The translations under genes were made by a program, and so were the position numbers. From Methanococcoides sp. AM1 (GTDB lineage: Archaea; Halobacteriota; Methanosarcinia; Methanosarcinales; Methanosarcinaceae), in assembly GCF_900774055.1 (NCBI RefSeq), contig NZ_CAAGSW010000001.1, positions 476,687-540,686 on the forward strand: a stretch of 64,000 nt of DNA, read 5' to 3'. Below, piece after piece: positions 1-8,575 of this stretch. How positions within the stretch are numbered: position 1 is the stretch's first letter; each line of letters opens with the position of its first letter. The notes beneath the pieces are model-generated. The model was not told the origin of the DNA and ran no database searches. It saw only the letters and a list, made by a program, of their open reading frames with translations.

Positions 1-818
1 TACTGTGCAGAGACCGTTCCTGTGATAGGATCATCCACAAGGAACCAGCTCTTCTCGGCGGAAGTTTCCAGATCGAACTTCGGAAGCACATATTTCTCCA
101 CCCTGATGTCAACCTCTGACATTGATGTGCCGGATGTTGCCTTTATCTTCCAGGTACCAAGGTTAAGCTCGGAGGCCAGCGGGAGATCAAAATATGCAAC
201 ACCGTATTCATTGGTGGTGAGATCATCCTTGAAAATCTTCACACCCTTGGCATCCGAGATTTCCACGGTGGTGTTCTGGACAACAGGCACAAGGTTGTTG
301 TTCAGGGAAAGAAGACGCACATGGATGGTCTGCCCGGGCTTGTAGATCGGCTTATCTGTCTCTATGAAGATCGGGTTGTTCTGAACGACCTTTATGGTCG
401 TTTCGAAGCCGGATTCAGCACCCACCGGAGTTGCAGTAAGTGTGTAACTGCCTTCCTCTACCTCCGGGACATCGAACTTAGCAACCGAATTACCGGAATC
501 AGAAGTAGCAGCTTTTACCAGTGGAATTACCTCACCTGAAGCACTGGTAAGGGTGTATTCAAAACACCGGCTTACAGGAGCATCATCAAGGAAAGCCGAC
601 ATGGTCACAGAACTTTCCCCTCCTGAGAAAAGTGCTTTTGGGACCAGTATCAGGAACTCATCCTCTGAGGAATAGGTACCTCCCTCCTCGCAGGATATGG
701 CTTCGTTTGCAGGAGGATAATCCACATTCTCATCCTGGCCTATACAGCCTGCCATCACAATACATGACAGCAGGAACAATACGATGAACGACTTTTGCAC
801 AATTCCGATGGACCTCAT
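1..818 (-). CDS. Alpha-2-macroglobulin-like lipoprotein, N-terminal part (gene runs off the window)
   Basis: The frame is open from an ATG at 818 to the window edge, so only about 272 N-terminal residues are visible. They begin with a signal peptide and a lipobox (VMAGC, Cys25), pointing to export and lipid anchoring outside the membrane. From about residue 130 comes the hallmark macroglobulin MG2 pattern (FIETDKPIYKPGQTIHVR), then LNLGTWKI and VEKYVLPKFDLE. Known family members are large (over 1000 aa) protease-trapping or surface proteins. The thioester region lies outside the window, so trapping activity cannot be judged. A GGGAGTG ribosome-binding site precedes the start. Confidence 0.85.
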   Translation of the reverse strand, partial: MRSIGIVQKSFIVLFLLSCIVMAGCIGQDENVDYPPANEAISCEEGGTYSSEDEFLILVPKALFSGGESSVTMSAFLDDAPVSRCFEYTLTSASGEVIPLVKAATSDSGNSVAKFDVPEVEEGSYTLTATPVGAESGFETTIKVVQNNPIFIETDKPIYKPGQTIHVRLLSLNNNLVPVVQNTTVEISDAKGVKIFKDDLTTNEYGVAYFDLPLASELNLGTWKIKATSGTSMSEVDIRVEKYVLPKFDLETSAEKSWFLVDDPITGTVSAQ

Positions 819-1072
819 TTTAGCACTCCCGTAGATCAATGTAATTAATTACTATCTAAAGAGAAAATTAGCTCCTATACGGTATATACTTAGCTTAAAC
901 TTCGAAACTGTTCGAAGTTATAGGAGAGATTCAAACGGGAGTGACTTGTATCAAGTATATACGAAGCACAAGTGCTTGTAATCCAGACAGTATATACCCA
1001 TCTCAAGTTTAATGCATTGGATAAAGTCACATCAATAGGCAGCAACTACTCTAAAGTAGTTTCATCTAAATC

Positions 1073-1363
1073 TTAGAACGAATTTATGTTCCTTGTTCCA
1101 TTGATAAGTTCATTTGCAGCACCGAACGCATTGCTTCCATAAACATTTGTTTCAAAGAACGAAATTACTTCAGTACCTGCTGCAATCAATAAGAAAGCAG
1201 AAACAAGCCCTACCAGTGATAATTGCAGTACATCATCGTTGTTAGTTTCACTACCATAGATTAAGCCAAGAAATGACAATATTGCTATCCATGGAGCTAA
1301 ACCCACTGCTATACATGCAATCATGTAAACTGCGTATAATCCTAATACGAAGATTACTACCAC
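1073..1363 (-). CDS. Small hypothetical membrane protein (96 aa)
   Basis: Not recognised. Two hydrophobic segments are visible (about residues 1-33 and 47-64) with a short acidic loop between them (GSETNNDDV) and a polar C-terminus rich in Asn. It lies downstream of, and in the same orientation as, the 456-aa unknown gene, about 95 bp away, and could be the last gene of that unit. The 235 bp between it and the lipoprotein gene carry several TATA-like stretches (tatatac near 883, 955 and 990) but nothing else I can interpret. Confidence 0.5.
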   Translation of the reverse strand: MVVIFVLGLYAVYMIACIAVGLAPWIAILSFLGLIYGSETNNDDVLQLSLVGLVSAFLLIAAGTEVISFFETNVYGSNAFGAANELINGTRNINSF

Positions 1364-1458
1364 TACAAGAGGATTCCTAAAGAGGTTAAAATCAAAAATA
1401 AAATCACCTTCTTATGTTGATATCATACTATCAAAAGGATAGTGTAAATGAACTATCC

Positions 1459-2829
1459 TTATTCACATCCCCATGTGCCATAAAAGGACGGAGAAGAAAA
1501 TGTTTTGATGTATTCTTTGCCTGGGTTTATCTCTCCCTTGCGTACATTTTCATTCCATTTGTCGGAGAGTTCGTTCATGGAAGCAATATTATAAGGTTTA
1601 GAGAACCGTGTACGATATGCTCTTGCCTTCGAAGGCTCAAGTTCTTCACTTGAAGCCGTGTTGCGAATACTAGCAAGTGCAGGTAATGATTGCTTATGGC
1701 TCTGCAATTTATTTATTTCATTTGCATCCCATAGGCGCCTTGCATCAATATTTAAGGCTTTACCATGCATGACACGATTCTTTGAATTGCCACCGCCTCC
1801 GTTCTTGAAAATGTCCCTTAACGCCAGATTTGGGGTATACGAAGCAAAGCTTGCCCCCATATCAAAAGCAGGCAATCCGATTAACCCGAACCGTGAAAGC
1901 CACAATGGTAAGTGTTCATCCTGAGCGACGTGGGACAGTTCCGTAATAAGTTTTGAGAGCGTAGCGACCTGAGCATCGTTCCCAGAAATCCTTTCGAGAT
2001 CTCTTACAGATAGATAGATCCCGTCAAACCAATTGTAGTCCATGGCCTCTTTGCTTAAAGATACAATCTTCTTCAACTCATCCGAAAAATCATTACGACC
2101 AATCATTGAAGTATTCAGATTGATAGTATAGAGGCAACCCGGAACAGTTTCTCCTTCATCCTCTCTGTCAGAAATAATAGAACCATACCCTAAGTTAACA
2201 TTGTGGGAAAGGCCGATACTGGATGGATATTTCTTATTCATTACAGGTAATATTCCCGACAAAAATTTAGCTTTTGCTTGCAATGATAGGTCTATTGATG
2301 CATTAATCAATAAGCGAAAAAGATGTTCACCCTCGCAATTATTTGCTAGATCTGTCCAAAATGAATATTTTTGATAGCTTCTCTCCACTGAATCTCCCAA
2401 ATATGATGACAATGCTACAGCTTTCTTGTGATCAAAACCAATATTGTCTTTTTGGAGTATCCATTCTATGCTTTCCTTGAACTTTTGAACACCTTCGTCA
2501 GCTGCTAACCATGTTACCTCGCTTGGGAACGAGATTAATGTGGGGGAATTGTTCACAAGAGATACATATGATGTCTCATCGCGTCCACTATCCAGCTCTA
2601 CTTTATTTGCTTTCGCAAGTAGCTGTTTAGTTCTATATCCATTCATCTCAAGTGGTTTCCCAGCAACCAAATCCTGGTTTTTCAGGATAATTTCGATATC
2701 TTCAGTTCCAGCAATATATGGTACAAGCCTGTTAAGAGATACTGGTTCTATGGAATTGTTTATATCAACCAGTTCTCCTAATTGGGCATCTCCAACGATC
2801 TTTTCAATAATGGTCTCAGTCGTTCTCAT
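1459..2829 (-). CDS. Hypothetical protein (456 aa), second gene of a winged-helix operon
   Basis: Not recognised. It is soluble, with no signal peptide or membrane segment. Around residues 320-350 a hydrophobic strand-rich stretch (LPLWLSRFGLIGLPAFDMGA) recalls one strand and loop of a TIM barrel such as tRNA-guanine transglycosylase, but I see no catalytic motif and do not assign it. A glycine run (NGGGGN) follows near residue 360 and the C-terminus is basic and polar. Its ATG overlaps the stop of the upstream winged-helix gene by 4 nt, so the two are probably translationally coupled and work together. Confidence 0.7.
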   Translation of the reverse strand: MRTTETIIEKIVGDAQLGELVDINNSIEPVSLNRLVPYIAGTEDIEIILKNQDLVAGKPLEMNGYRTKQLLAKANKVELDSGRDETSYVSLVNNSPTLISFPSEVTWLAADEGVQKFKESIEWILQKDNIGFDHKKAVALSSYLGDSVERSYQKYSFWTDLANNCEGEHLFRLLINASIDLSLQAKAKFLSGILPVMNKKYPSSIGLSHNVNLGYGSIISDREDEGETVPGCLYTINLNTSMIGRNDFSDELKKIVSLSKEAMDYNWFDGIYLSVRDLERISGNDAQVATLSKLITELSHVAQDEHLPLWLSRFGLIGLPAFDMGASFASYTPNLALRDIFKNGGGGNSKNRVMHGKALNIDARRLWDANEINKLQSHKQSLPALASIRNTASSEELEPSKARAYRTRFSKPYNIASMNELSDKWNENVRKGEINPGKEYIKTFSSPSFYGTWGCE

Positions 2830-3338
2830 GAAATATTCTCCGAAGCATAGTTGTCAAATTTGATGCTTAGTTCTTCTATAAATTCAATTAGTGAAGGGAT
2901 ATTTTCAAAATCTATGAAAATACTACCTTCCACTTTTTCTCCTTCGAGGAGAGTAAATTTTCTTTCCTGTATTTGTAGGCGGGGTGCTCTTTTACCTTCA
3001 TGGTAAGACAGTCGGAATATCTGATCTCCAAAGTCACGAGATTCTTGGAGATATTTGTGTATTAATTTCCCGTTGGGGTAATACAAAATACTCTTTGAAC
3101 CTGGGATTTTCCTTTTGTAGATCTCTCTCCGAAAAGTAAGTTCTTCAAGCAAATCTCGAACTCTGTTTTCTGAAAGGTTCAGGAACTCTGCAATCGCTTG
3201 CACAGTAATCCCTTCCGGGTACTGCCTGACTATGTTCAATACCAATGAATGCCTGCCAGTGCCTTTTTCGACAGACCCCTCTGGACCTGAAGACCCAACA
3301 ATATCACCCATTGTTATTTCACTTAATCTAGTTACCAT
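2826..3338 (-). CDS. Winged helix-turn-helix protein (170 aa), first gene of the accessory operon
   Basis: Residues about 30-85 form a winged-helix domain: a helix followed by GITVQAIAEFLNLSENRVRDLL, then a basic wing (RREIYKRK). The C-terminal half is a small strand/helix domain with no family I can name (LQIQERKFTLLEGEKVEGS). A strong TATA element (tttatatataag, about 3378-3389) and a GAGGGAT ribosome-binding site support the ATG at 3338. It probably regulates or partners the coupled 456-aa gene; the ligand and target are unknown. Confidence 0.75.
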   Translation of the reverse strand: MVTRLSEITMGDIVGSSGPEGSVEKGTGRHSLVLNIVRQYPEGITVQAIAEFLNLSENRVRDLLEELTFRREIYKRKIPGSKSILYYPNGKLIHKYLQESRDFGDQIFRLSYHEGKRAPRLQIQERKFTLLEGEKVEGSIFIDFENIPSLIEFIEELSIKFDNYASENIS

Positions 3339-3657
3339 TTTTAATCCCTCGCATAATACATTGTTATGTATGTAACTTATATATAAATATTACTGTGCAT
3401 TTATAAGTGAATTCGTTTTTATTTAATTCATGTTCTTCTTGCAACCCATATAAATCCTTGAGATTGTAACTATATATCACAGCTGAAATTAGCCGAATGG
3501 TTGTTATCAAATGTGAAATAAAAAATAATCCTTATAGACATATGAAATAGAGCCTGAATCAAGAAGAACAAACAAAAAAGAAGGGAAAAATAAAAGAAGG
3601 GAAAAATAAAAGAAGGGAAAAATAAAAGAAGAAAATGTAGTAAAAACAAAAAGAAGG
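3339..3657. other. Intergenic region with the wHTH promoter and a short tandem repeat
   Basis: The right part lies upstream of the flavoprotein stop and carries a purine-rich 16-bp tandem repeat (see separate entry). The left part holds the TATA element of the winged-helix operon. No coding sequence or RNA gene is evident. Confidence 0.5.
3576..3633. repeat. 16-bp tandem repeat, about 3.5 copies
   Basis: The unit aaaagaagggaaaaat recurs with exact 16-bp spacing (gaaggg at 3580, 3596 and 3612), followed by a degenerate copy. It lies just 3' of the iron-sulfur flavoprotein gene. Read on the gene strand it is a pyrimidine-rich, T-tract-like stretch and may act as a transcription terminator. Confidence 0.7.
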
Positions 3658-4215
3658 TCAGTCCATCAGATGCACACCTGCTGACTTTGCATTTTCCATA
3701 AGTTCAGTGTCTTTCATAACGTCGCGTGGAAGATCAAATCCTGCAACAACCAGCCCGTCCTTAATCTCCATTCCGAAGAAGGTCTTCAGGGTTTCGGCGA
3801 ACTCATCGGACACGCTCTCATAGGATGCCTTTTCAGGATCACCCTGGGACCTTACGATCATAGCTTTCTTACCCACAGGTATCCTTGGTTTCAGGTCAGC
3901 ATCAACAAGTGCGTAACAGCGGTCAAGGAAAAGCCTCATCTGGCCTGAGAACTGCAGGAAATAGATCGGGGCTCCGAAGACGAAACCGTCTGCTTCCTCT
4001 ATTCTTTTGTAGACACCGGTCATGTCATCTTTGATCTTGCATTCAGGCATCACATTACAGAAACCGCATCCCTGACAGCCCTTGAAGTTCAGGTCATTAA
4101 TGTAGATCGTTTCCGTCTCAGCACCGCTCTCTGCAACGCCTTCAAGCACTTTCTGCACTACAGTATCCGTGTTCCCGTTCTTTCGGGGGCTTCCTACAAT
4201 ACCCAATACTTTCAT
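3658..4215 (-). CDS. Iron-sulfur flavoprotein (Isf / FMN-reductase family)
   Basis: A 185-aa flavodoxin-fold protein. The N-terminal phosphate-binding loop is GSPRKNGNTD (residues 8-17). The compact cysteine motif C-x2-C-x2-C-x5-C (residues 47-59, CQGCGFCNVMPEC) is the 4Fe-4S signature of archaeal Isf proteins, and GAPIYFLQFSGQMRLFLDR is the conserved flavin-binding region. Family members are cytosolic electron carriers, some of which reduce O2 or peroxide from ferredoxin in methanogens. Length is normal. It is monocistronic, with its own upstream region. Confidence 0.88.
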   Translation of the reverse strand: MKVLGIVGSPRKNGNTDTVVQKVLEGVAESGAETETIYINDLNFKGCQGCGFCNVMPECKIKDDMTGVYKRIEEADGFVFGAPIYFLQFSGQMRLFLDRCYALVDADLKPRIPVGKKAMIVRSQGDPEKASYESVSDEFAETLKTFFGMEIKDGLVVAGFDLPRDVMKDTELMENAKSAGVHLMD

Positions 4216-4317
4216 GTTTCCACATCCTAAAGTAATAATACATATGTAGATTTTTTATGCATAAAGTTATCTAAGGATTTCAGCATCTATTTCACAGAAC
4301 GCAAAAGTGAGAATAAA

Positions 4318-4509
4318 ATGACAGATGAAAAGTACAGGAACAAAGAGCAGAAGGAAAAGCAAGAGCAAGAACTGCCTGACGATGAAGAGCTCGATGACCT
4401 GATGATCAAAACAGCAAAGTCGCAGATAAGGTCAGATTACAGGCGCAGCCTCGGATGCGAGAACTCCCGAAGGTGCATGGACCTGCATAAAAGCAAAAAA
4501 GATGAATGA
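4318..4509 (+). CDS. Small charged hypothetical protein (63 aa)
   Basis: Not recognised. It is very hydrophilic, with an acidic middle (PDDEELDD) and a basic C-terminal third containing two cysteines (GCENSRRC). A GTGAG ribosome-binding site lies 5 nt before the ATG, and the gene is convergent with the ABC permease. It is short, so a chance reading frame cannot be excluded. Confidence 0.45.
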   Translation: MTDEKYRNKEQKEKQEQELPDDEELDDLMIKTAKSQIRSDYRRSLGCENSRRCMDLHKSKKDE

Positions 4510-4547
4510 AACTGCTCATCCGATCTTCAACCAGCACCAGCAACTTT

Positions 4548-5339
4548 TCAGACGACCAGCCTTTTCTTCATCATATTAACCGAGACCACGAAACCTATTG
4601 CACAGACAACTACTATCCACAGGAGATTTCCCAGCAGGAACCATCCCGGTGTTCCAAAGGTCAGTGCTCTTATTATGATCACAACGTGGGTCAGTGGCAA
4701 TATTGCCAGTGCAATGTACTGTATGATCTCAGGCAAAACGTTCAGGGGGAAGAACGTTCCGCTGAAAAGGAACATCGGAGTTATGAACAGCAGTATCGGA
4801 TAATTGATGGACATTATGTTCGGGGTGACCGCTGCAATGGTCATTCCAAGGCATGCGAAGAGTAAGCCTGCAAGGAAAGCGAACGGTATTATCAACAGTG
4901 AATGGGGAAAAGCTATGAGCCCAAACAATGCAATGACAGGAAGCATCAATGTTGCACTTATCGTGCTTCGGGTAGCGCCCCACAGCAGCTCTCCGATTAT
5001 GACATCCTCGATGCTCAAGGGTGTTGCAATAATGGAATCGAAGGTCTTCTGGTAATACATCCTCACATAGGACCCGTAGCTGCATTCGAAAAAGGCACCA
5101 TACATCACAGAGACAGAGATCAGTGCCGGAGCTATGAACTTCGCATAGGGGACGCCGTCTATCTCCTCAATGAACAGTCCCAGCCCGAACCCCATTGCGA
5201 AAAGGTAGAGCAGAGGCTCAATGAAAGGCGGAAGGAAATTGAGCTTGACGTTCTTCATGAAAACGTCCTTGTTCCGTCGCCAGACCTTGATCGCACCCGG
5301 TGTCAACTCCGGGATCTTGAAATACATGCCTATGTTCAT
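4548..5339 (-). CDS. ABC-2 type transporter permease
   Basis: 263 aa with six hydrophobic segments. The GTFFPLNVLPEIIQYIA segment before the last two helices is the conserved ABC-2 (NodJ/DrrB-type) permease signature. The N-terminal ANK-like amphipathic part (AIKVWRRNKDVF) precedes the first helix. It follows its ATPase with only a few bases between (ATPase stop at 5346), so the two form an exporter operon. Substrate unknown; homologues export lipids, polysaccharides or drugs. Confidence 0.87.
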   Translation of the reverse strand: MNIGMYFKIPELTPGAIKVWRRNKDVFMKNVKLNFLPPFIEPLLYLFAMGFGLGLFIEEIDGVPYAKFIAPALISVSVMYGAFFECSYGSYVRMYYQKTFDSIIATPLSIEDVIIGELLWGATRSTISATLMLPVIALFGLIAFPHSLLIIPFAFLAGLLFACLGMTIAAVTPNIMSINYPILLFITPMFLFSGTFFPLNVLPEIIQYIALAILPLTHVVIIIRALTFGTPGWFLLGNLLWIVVVCAIGFVVSVNMMKKRLVV

Positions 5340-5345
5340 CCGAAC

Positions 5346-6227
5346 TCACTCCCTCAGTTTCCTGCCAGTAAGCTTCAGAAACACATCCTCAAGCGTCGAT
5401 GCCCTTGCAGTAACACTGGTAAGCTCACACTCCGATAACAGATGATCTGTCACTTCCTGTGGGTTATCCGTATATATCTGAACTTCATCCCCGAGGATCT
5501 CATAGTTCGCCTGATGATTATCAAGACACGAGATAACATTAGGATCAGCTTCAGTTTCTACTATGGCAGGACCTATGTTCTCACTGATCATTTCTTCAGG
5601 ACTGCCTTCCACCAGTATCTTACCATTATCCATGATCACGAGCCGGTCACACAACTGGGAAGCTTCTTCAAGATAATGCGTGGTAAGCACAATTGTCACT
5701 CCTTCCTTCTTGAGCCCCTTGAGCTTGTCCCACATCAAATGCCTCGACTGCGGGTCCAGCCCCACCGTAGGCTCATCCAGTATCAGCAATCTCGGTCTAT
5801 TAATCAATGCCCGCGCCAGCACCAGCCGCCTCTTCATACCCCCGGAAAGCGACTCTGTCATCGTATCACTCTTCTCTTCCAGATGCACGAACTCAAGAAG
5901 CTCATCCACTCTCCTTCTGGCCTCAGCTTCAGGAATGTCAAAATATCGCGAAAAAACAAGGAGGTTCTCATAAACTGTAAAATCAGGATCAAGATTGTTC
6001 TCCTGCGGAACAACACCCATCCAAAACTTGATCTCACGCTGGTGATCGTTCACATCCATCCCGAAGACCTCCAGCTTGCCCGAGGTCATCGGAGAAATAC
6101 ACTGTATCATCCGCATGGTAGTGGTCTTGCCCGCACCATTGGGGCCCAGGAAACCGAACACTTCCCCTTCCTCCACAGAAAAGGCCACAGAATCCACAGC
6201 CAGAAAGTCCCCGAATACCTTCTTCAA
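5346..6227 (-). CDS. ABC transporter ATP-binding protein (ABC-2 exporter)
   Basis: Walker A (GPNGAGKTT), Q-loop (VVPQENNLD), ABC signature (LSGGMKRR), Walker B (LLILDEP) and switch His (LTTHYLEEA) are all present, followed by the C-terminal extension typical of DrrA-type ATPases. The start is doubtful. The nearest standard start is a TTG at 6227, but homologous-looking sequence (VIVAEDL) continues upstream in frame to 6254. There an ATT codon sits 6 nt after a good GGTGA site, so the gene may really use a non-canonical AUU start (5346..6254). It pairs with the permease downstream. Confidence 0.85.
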   Translation of the reverse strand: MKKVFGDFLAVDSVAFSVEEGEVFGFLGPNGAGKTTTMRMIQCISPMTSGKLEVFGMDVNDHQREIKFWMGVVPQENNLDPDFTVYENLLVFSRYFDIPEAEARRRVDELLEFVHLEEKSDTMTESLSGGMKRRLVLARALINRPRLLILDEPTVGLDPQSRHLMWDKLKGLKKEGVTIVLTTHYLEEASQLCDRLVIMDNGKILVEGSPEEMISENIGPAIVETEADPNVISCLDNHQANYEILGDEVQIYTDNPQEVTDHLLSECELTSVTARASTLEDVFLKLTGRKLRE

Positions 6228-6406
6228 ATCCTCAGCTACGATAACAGCAGTAATGATACATCACCAGTTCTTGTCTATAATAAATAATTGCGATGAGACT
6301 TGATATAGGTTTCTCGGATATGTAAAATCCTCAACCAAAATATACTGATAATTTAATCTGCCTGCCAGGATTGTGTCTATAGTTCATTTGAAGACTTCTA
6401 CAGAGC

Positions 6407-6604
6407 TCATTCTTCATCAAAAATAAATACATCCTCTATCTTTGAATCAAAAACCTTTGCAATGGTATAGGCTAATTTCAGGGATGGGTTGTACTTTCCC
6501 TTTTCCAGAAACAGGATCGTTTCTCTCCTGACACCAACCCTTTTCGCAAGCTCTTCCTGAGTGAGATCATACCTAGCCCGGAGTTCCTTGATTCTGGTTT
6601 TCAT
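6407..6604 (-). CDS. XRE-family helix-turn-helix regulator (65 aa)
   Basis: A minimal lambda-repressor-type DNA-binding domain: [20 protein letters not shown] then [19 protein letters not shown] and [16 protein letters not shown]. This is the usual length for these one-domain archaeal/bacterial regulators. Its ATG overlaps the stop of the upstream membrane-protein gene by 4 nt, a pairing commonly seen for this small XRE class, suggesting the regulator controls its own operon. Confidence 0.92.
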   Translation of the reverse strand: MKTRIKELRARYDLTQEELAKRVGVRRETILFLEKGKYNPSLKLAYTIAKVFDSKIEDVFIFDEE

Positions 6605-7374
6605 GGATCTGTCTCATAGCCTTTCTTATCATAATACCATTTGAGGATAGACCATGAGCCCATCGCGATAATAGCTAGAGGCGCACTCACATCCTTGTAA
6701 AGTATATCAGTGGACCAGTCTGTCACTGTAAGGATCGAAATACATATTAAAAGTATCAAGAAGGCATGATAGCCGGCTTTTTCATTAGTTCTTACAGACC
6801 TTTCATCACGTATAAAATATTCCCGGGGCTTTGTAGCAGTGTACAGGAATATTACCGTGAGCATTGATGCCATAATAATGAGTGCTGCACCGCCCCCGTA
6901 GAACTGGAATTGCCACAAAATCAGACCCAACAAGAACATTCCCAGAATTATAGCACATGTAGCCATCAGCACAATAATCGTGGCTTTTGCCGCTTTTCCT
7001 GAAACTTTTTCTGTCCGCTCATCATGATCAGGCTCCCCGGTTTTTTTGTGCCTGAGGTCGTAAATGAAGGAAATTAAAGCTCCAATAATCAGTAAAACCG
7101 GAAATATTATTGCCAGCGCTTCACGTGTTTCTGATTTGAACAAACCGAAAGTGTCTCCATAGATTATCATATCCCAGAGAATCAAAGCAGATAGCATCAT
7201 TAACACAGCAATCGTACATATTACGACTATCCCTCTCACTTTTTCTGTCCTTGTCCTTACACCATGTTCATAATATCCGGTTCTTTTACGCCAGATGCTG
7301 TATATGGAGTGAACCATAATTCCTATTGAAATTCCAATAATTCCCGGCACATACCTGACCATATCCGCTTCCAT
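6601..7374 (-). CDS. Multi-spanning membrane protein, DUF2178-like, coupled to XRE regulator
   Basis: 257 aa with seven to eight predicted hydrophobic segments arranged as a repeat. Three cytosolic-looking motifs (RTRTEKVRG near 42, [13 protein letters not shown] near 120, [10 protein letters not shown] near 196) each precede a helix pair. That pattern matches what I remember of DUF2178-type proteins, which are often encoded with a small XRE regulator, as here. Function unknown; it may be a sensor or stress-responsive membrane protein. No ribosome-binding site stands out, but the 4-nt overlap with the regulator gene supports a shared mRNA. Confidence 0.75.
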   Translation of the reverse strand: MEADMVRYVPGIIGISIGIMVHSIYSIWRKRTGYYEHGVRTRTEKVRGIVVICTIAVLMMLSALILWDMIIYGDTFGLFKSETREALAIIFPVLLIIGALISFIYDLRHKKTGEPDHDERTEKVSGKAAKATIIVLMATCAIILGMFLLGLILWQFQFYGGGAALIIMASMLTVIFLYTATKPREYFIRDERSVRTNEKAGYHAFLILLICISILTVTDWSTDILYKDVSAPLAIIAMGSWSILKWYYDKKGYETDP

Positions 7375-7631
7375 TTGTCCATCTCCATGAAAGTTATCTA
7401 ATTCAAACTATATGTTAGAGATATGCAACATTAAACATTTATAATTAATGCTATTTTGTTTTTTAATAATGATATGAGAAAATGTAAAGAAGAAGCTGCA
7501 GAAGAAAACATTCCTGCAAAATGAATCCCAATAATACCAAATGAAAAAGATAATGGAGAATATGCTTTACTTTGCTGGCAAGCCTTCCAATAAGAGGATA
7601 AAAGAACACAAAAATGACGGGATTTAATAAA

Positions 7632-7665
7632 AGTCCGCTTGAGCAACGCGAAGCGGACGCGGACT
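7632..7665 (-). terminator. Hairpin downstream of tRNA-Pro, terminator-like
   Basis: On the minus strand agtccgc (7659-7665) pairs with gcggact (7632-7638), followed by ttttatt. It starts about 24 nt after the tRNA 3' end. A second copy of the gtccgc half (7652-7658) allows an alternative shorter hairpin. Probably ends the tRNA transcript. Confidence 0.5.
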
Positions 7666-7688
7666 GCCGAGTCGCAATTCGGGTTTGA

Positions 7689-7763
7689 TGGGGCCGCTGA
7701 GATTTGAACTCAAGTCGCAAGACCCCCAGCCTTGCAGGATGGACCAGGCTACCCTACGGCCCC
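7689..7763 (-). tRNA. tRNA-Pro(GGG)
   Basis: The minus strand folds as a cloverleaf. Acceptor GGGGCCG (7757-7763) pairs with CGGCCCC (7690-7696). The D stem is GGGT/ATCC, the anticodon stem CAAGG/TCTTG closes the 7-nt loop CTGGGGG (anticodon GGG), and the T arm is TTGAG-TTCAAAT-CTCAG. The discriminator is A at 7689 and CCA is not encoded. No intron is evident. Confidence 0.92.
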
Positions 7764-7843
7764 ACGGGGTCGAACTATAATAAGACTTTTCAGTATATCA
7801 TTCTTTCTGAAAAAAAGGTAAAAAAGGGTGTGAAAGTAAAGCT

Positions 7844-8575
7844 TTAAGCTTTCTCCCACTGCTCATATGCATCCACGATCTCCTGTCCTTCAAGGAAGAC
7901 AAGACCATGAAGCTGGGCATATTTTATTGCATCTTCTTTAGAGAGGGCCTTGCCGCTGGCATCGTCAAGCATTTCGCAGACCACCATTGCAGGTGTGACA
8001 TCAGCCATCTTTGCAATGGCAATGGAGAGTTCGGTCTGTCCCCTGCGCTCATGGACCAACCTGTCAGCTGCACGCAGAAGTGCAACGTGGCCGGGTGTGC
8101 GGAATTCGGAACCAAAGTCCACATTCTCGCCATCAAGTACCTTTTCGGTGATGTTTGAGAGCTCGTTTATGGTCAGTGCCCTGTCATTATCAGGGATACC
8201 TGTGCGTGTTTTCCTGTGGTTCACCCAGATGGAGAATGAAGAGCGGCTGTCGTAGGCAAGATCGCCACCTCTTTCAACGGTAGTGCCAAGGGCAGGGTAG
8301 TTGTCAATTTCATCACGCAGGATATCGGAAATAAATGGAAGTCCAAGCTTTTCGGAAGAATCGCTATCCAGAGCTACACAGATCAATCCACCGCCGTCCC
8401 TGCGCATCCAGCGGACATCATCAGGAGTGACGGCTCCTGCAGCGATCACAAAATCGGTCTCTCCTTCACGACTGTCGGAATCGAAGATGAAGAACATCTC
8501 ACCGTTCTGTGCGGCCTTCAATGCTTTGTTGATGTTATCAGTGTAATTTTCATTGGAACTCATAGGATCACTCAC
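7844..8575 (-). CDS. ribB: 3,4-dihydroxy-2-butanone 4-phosphate synthase
   Basis: Converts ribulose 5-phosphate to the four-carbon precursor of the riboflavin ring. At 243 aa it is a monofunctional archaeal RibB. Visible motifs are the acidic metal/phosphate site SREGETDFV (residues 35-43), the phosphate-binding stretch VNHRKTRTGIPDNDRALTI, GHVALLRA with the second metal His, and RRGQTELS. The start is a GTG at 8575 overlapping the rbkR stop, or the ATG at 8563 (residue 5). Co-transcribed with, and presumably regulated by, the upstream riboflavin kinase/regulator. Confidence 0.95.
   Translation of the reverse strand: MSDPMSSNENYTDNINKALKAAQNGEMFFIFDSDSREGETDFVIAAGAVTPDDVRWMRRDGGGLICVALDSDSSEKLGLPFISDILRDEIDNYPALGTTVERGGDLAYDSRSSFSIWVNHRKTRTGIPDNDRALTINELSNITEKVLDGENVDFGSEFRTPGHVALLRAADRLVHERRGQTELSIAIAKMADVTPAMVVCEMLDDASGKALSKEDAIKYAQLHGLVFLEGQEIVDAYEQWEKA

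Noticed and set aside
3565..3640. CRISPR-like array
   Set aside because: The units are 16 bp, contiguous and purine-only, with no spacers and no cas genes nearby. No CRISPR array was seen in the window.
5442..6287. 281-codon open frame on the plus strand
   Set aside because: It is antisense to the ABC ATPase gene; the translation has no family features and is rich in His/Arg, as expected of a shadow frame.
7431..7720. Minus-strand open frames next to tRNA-Pro
   Set aside because: They run into the tRNA gene or its downstream hairpin and have no ribosome-binding site.
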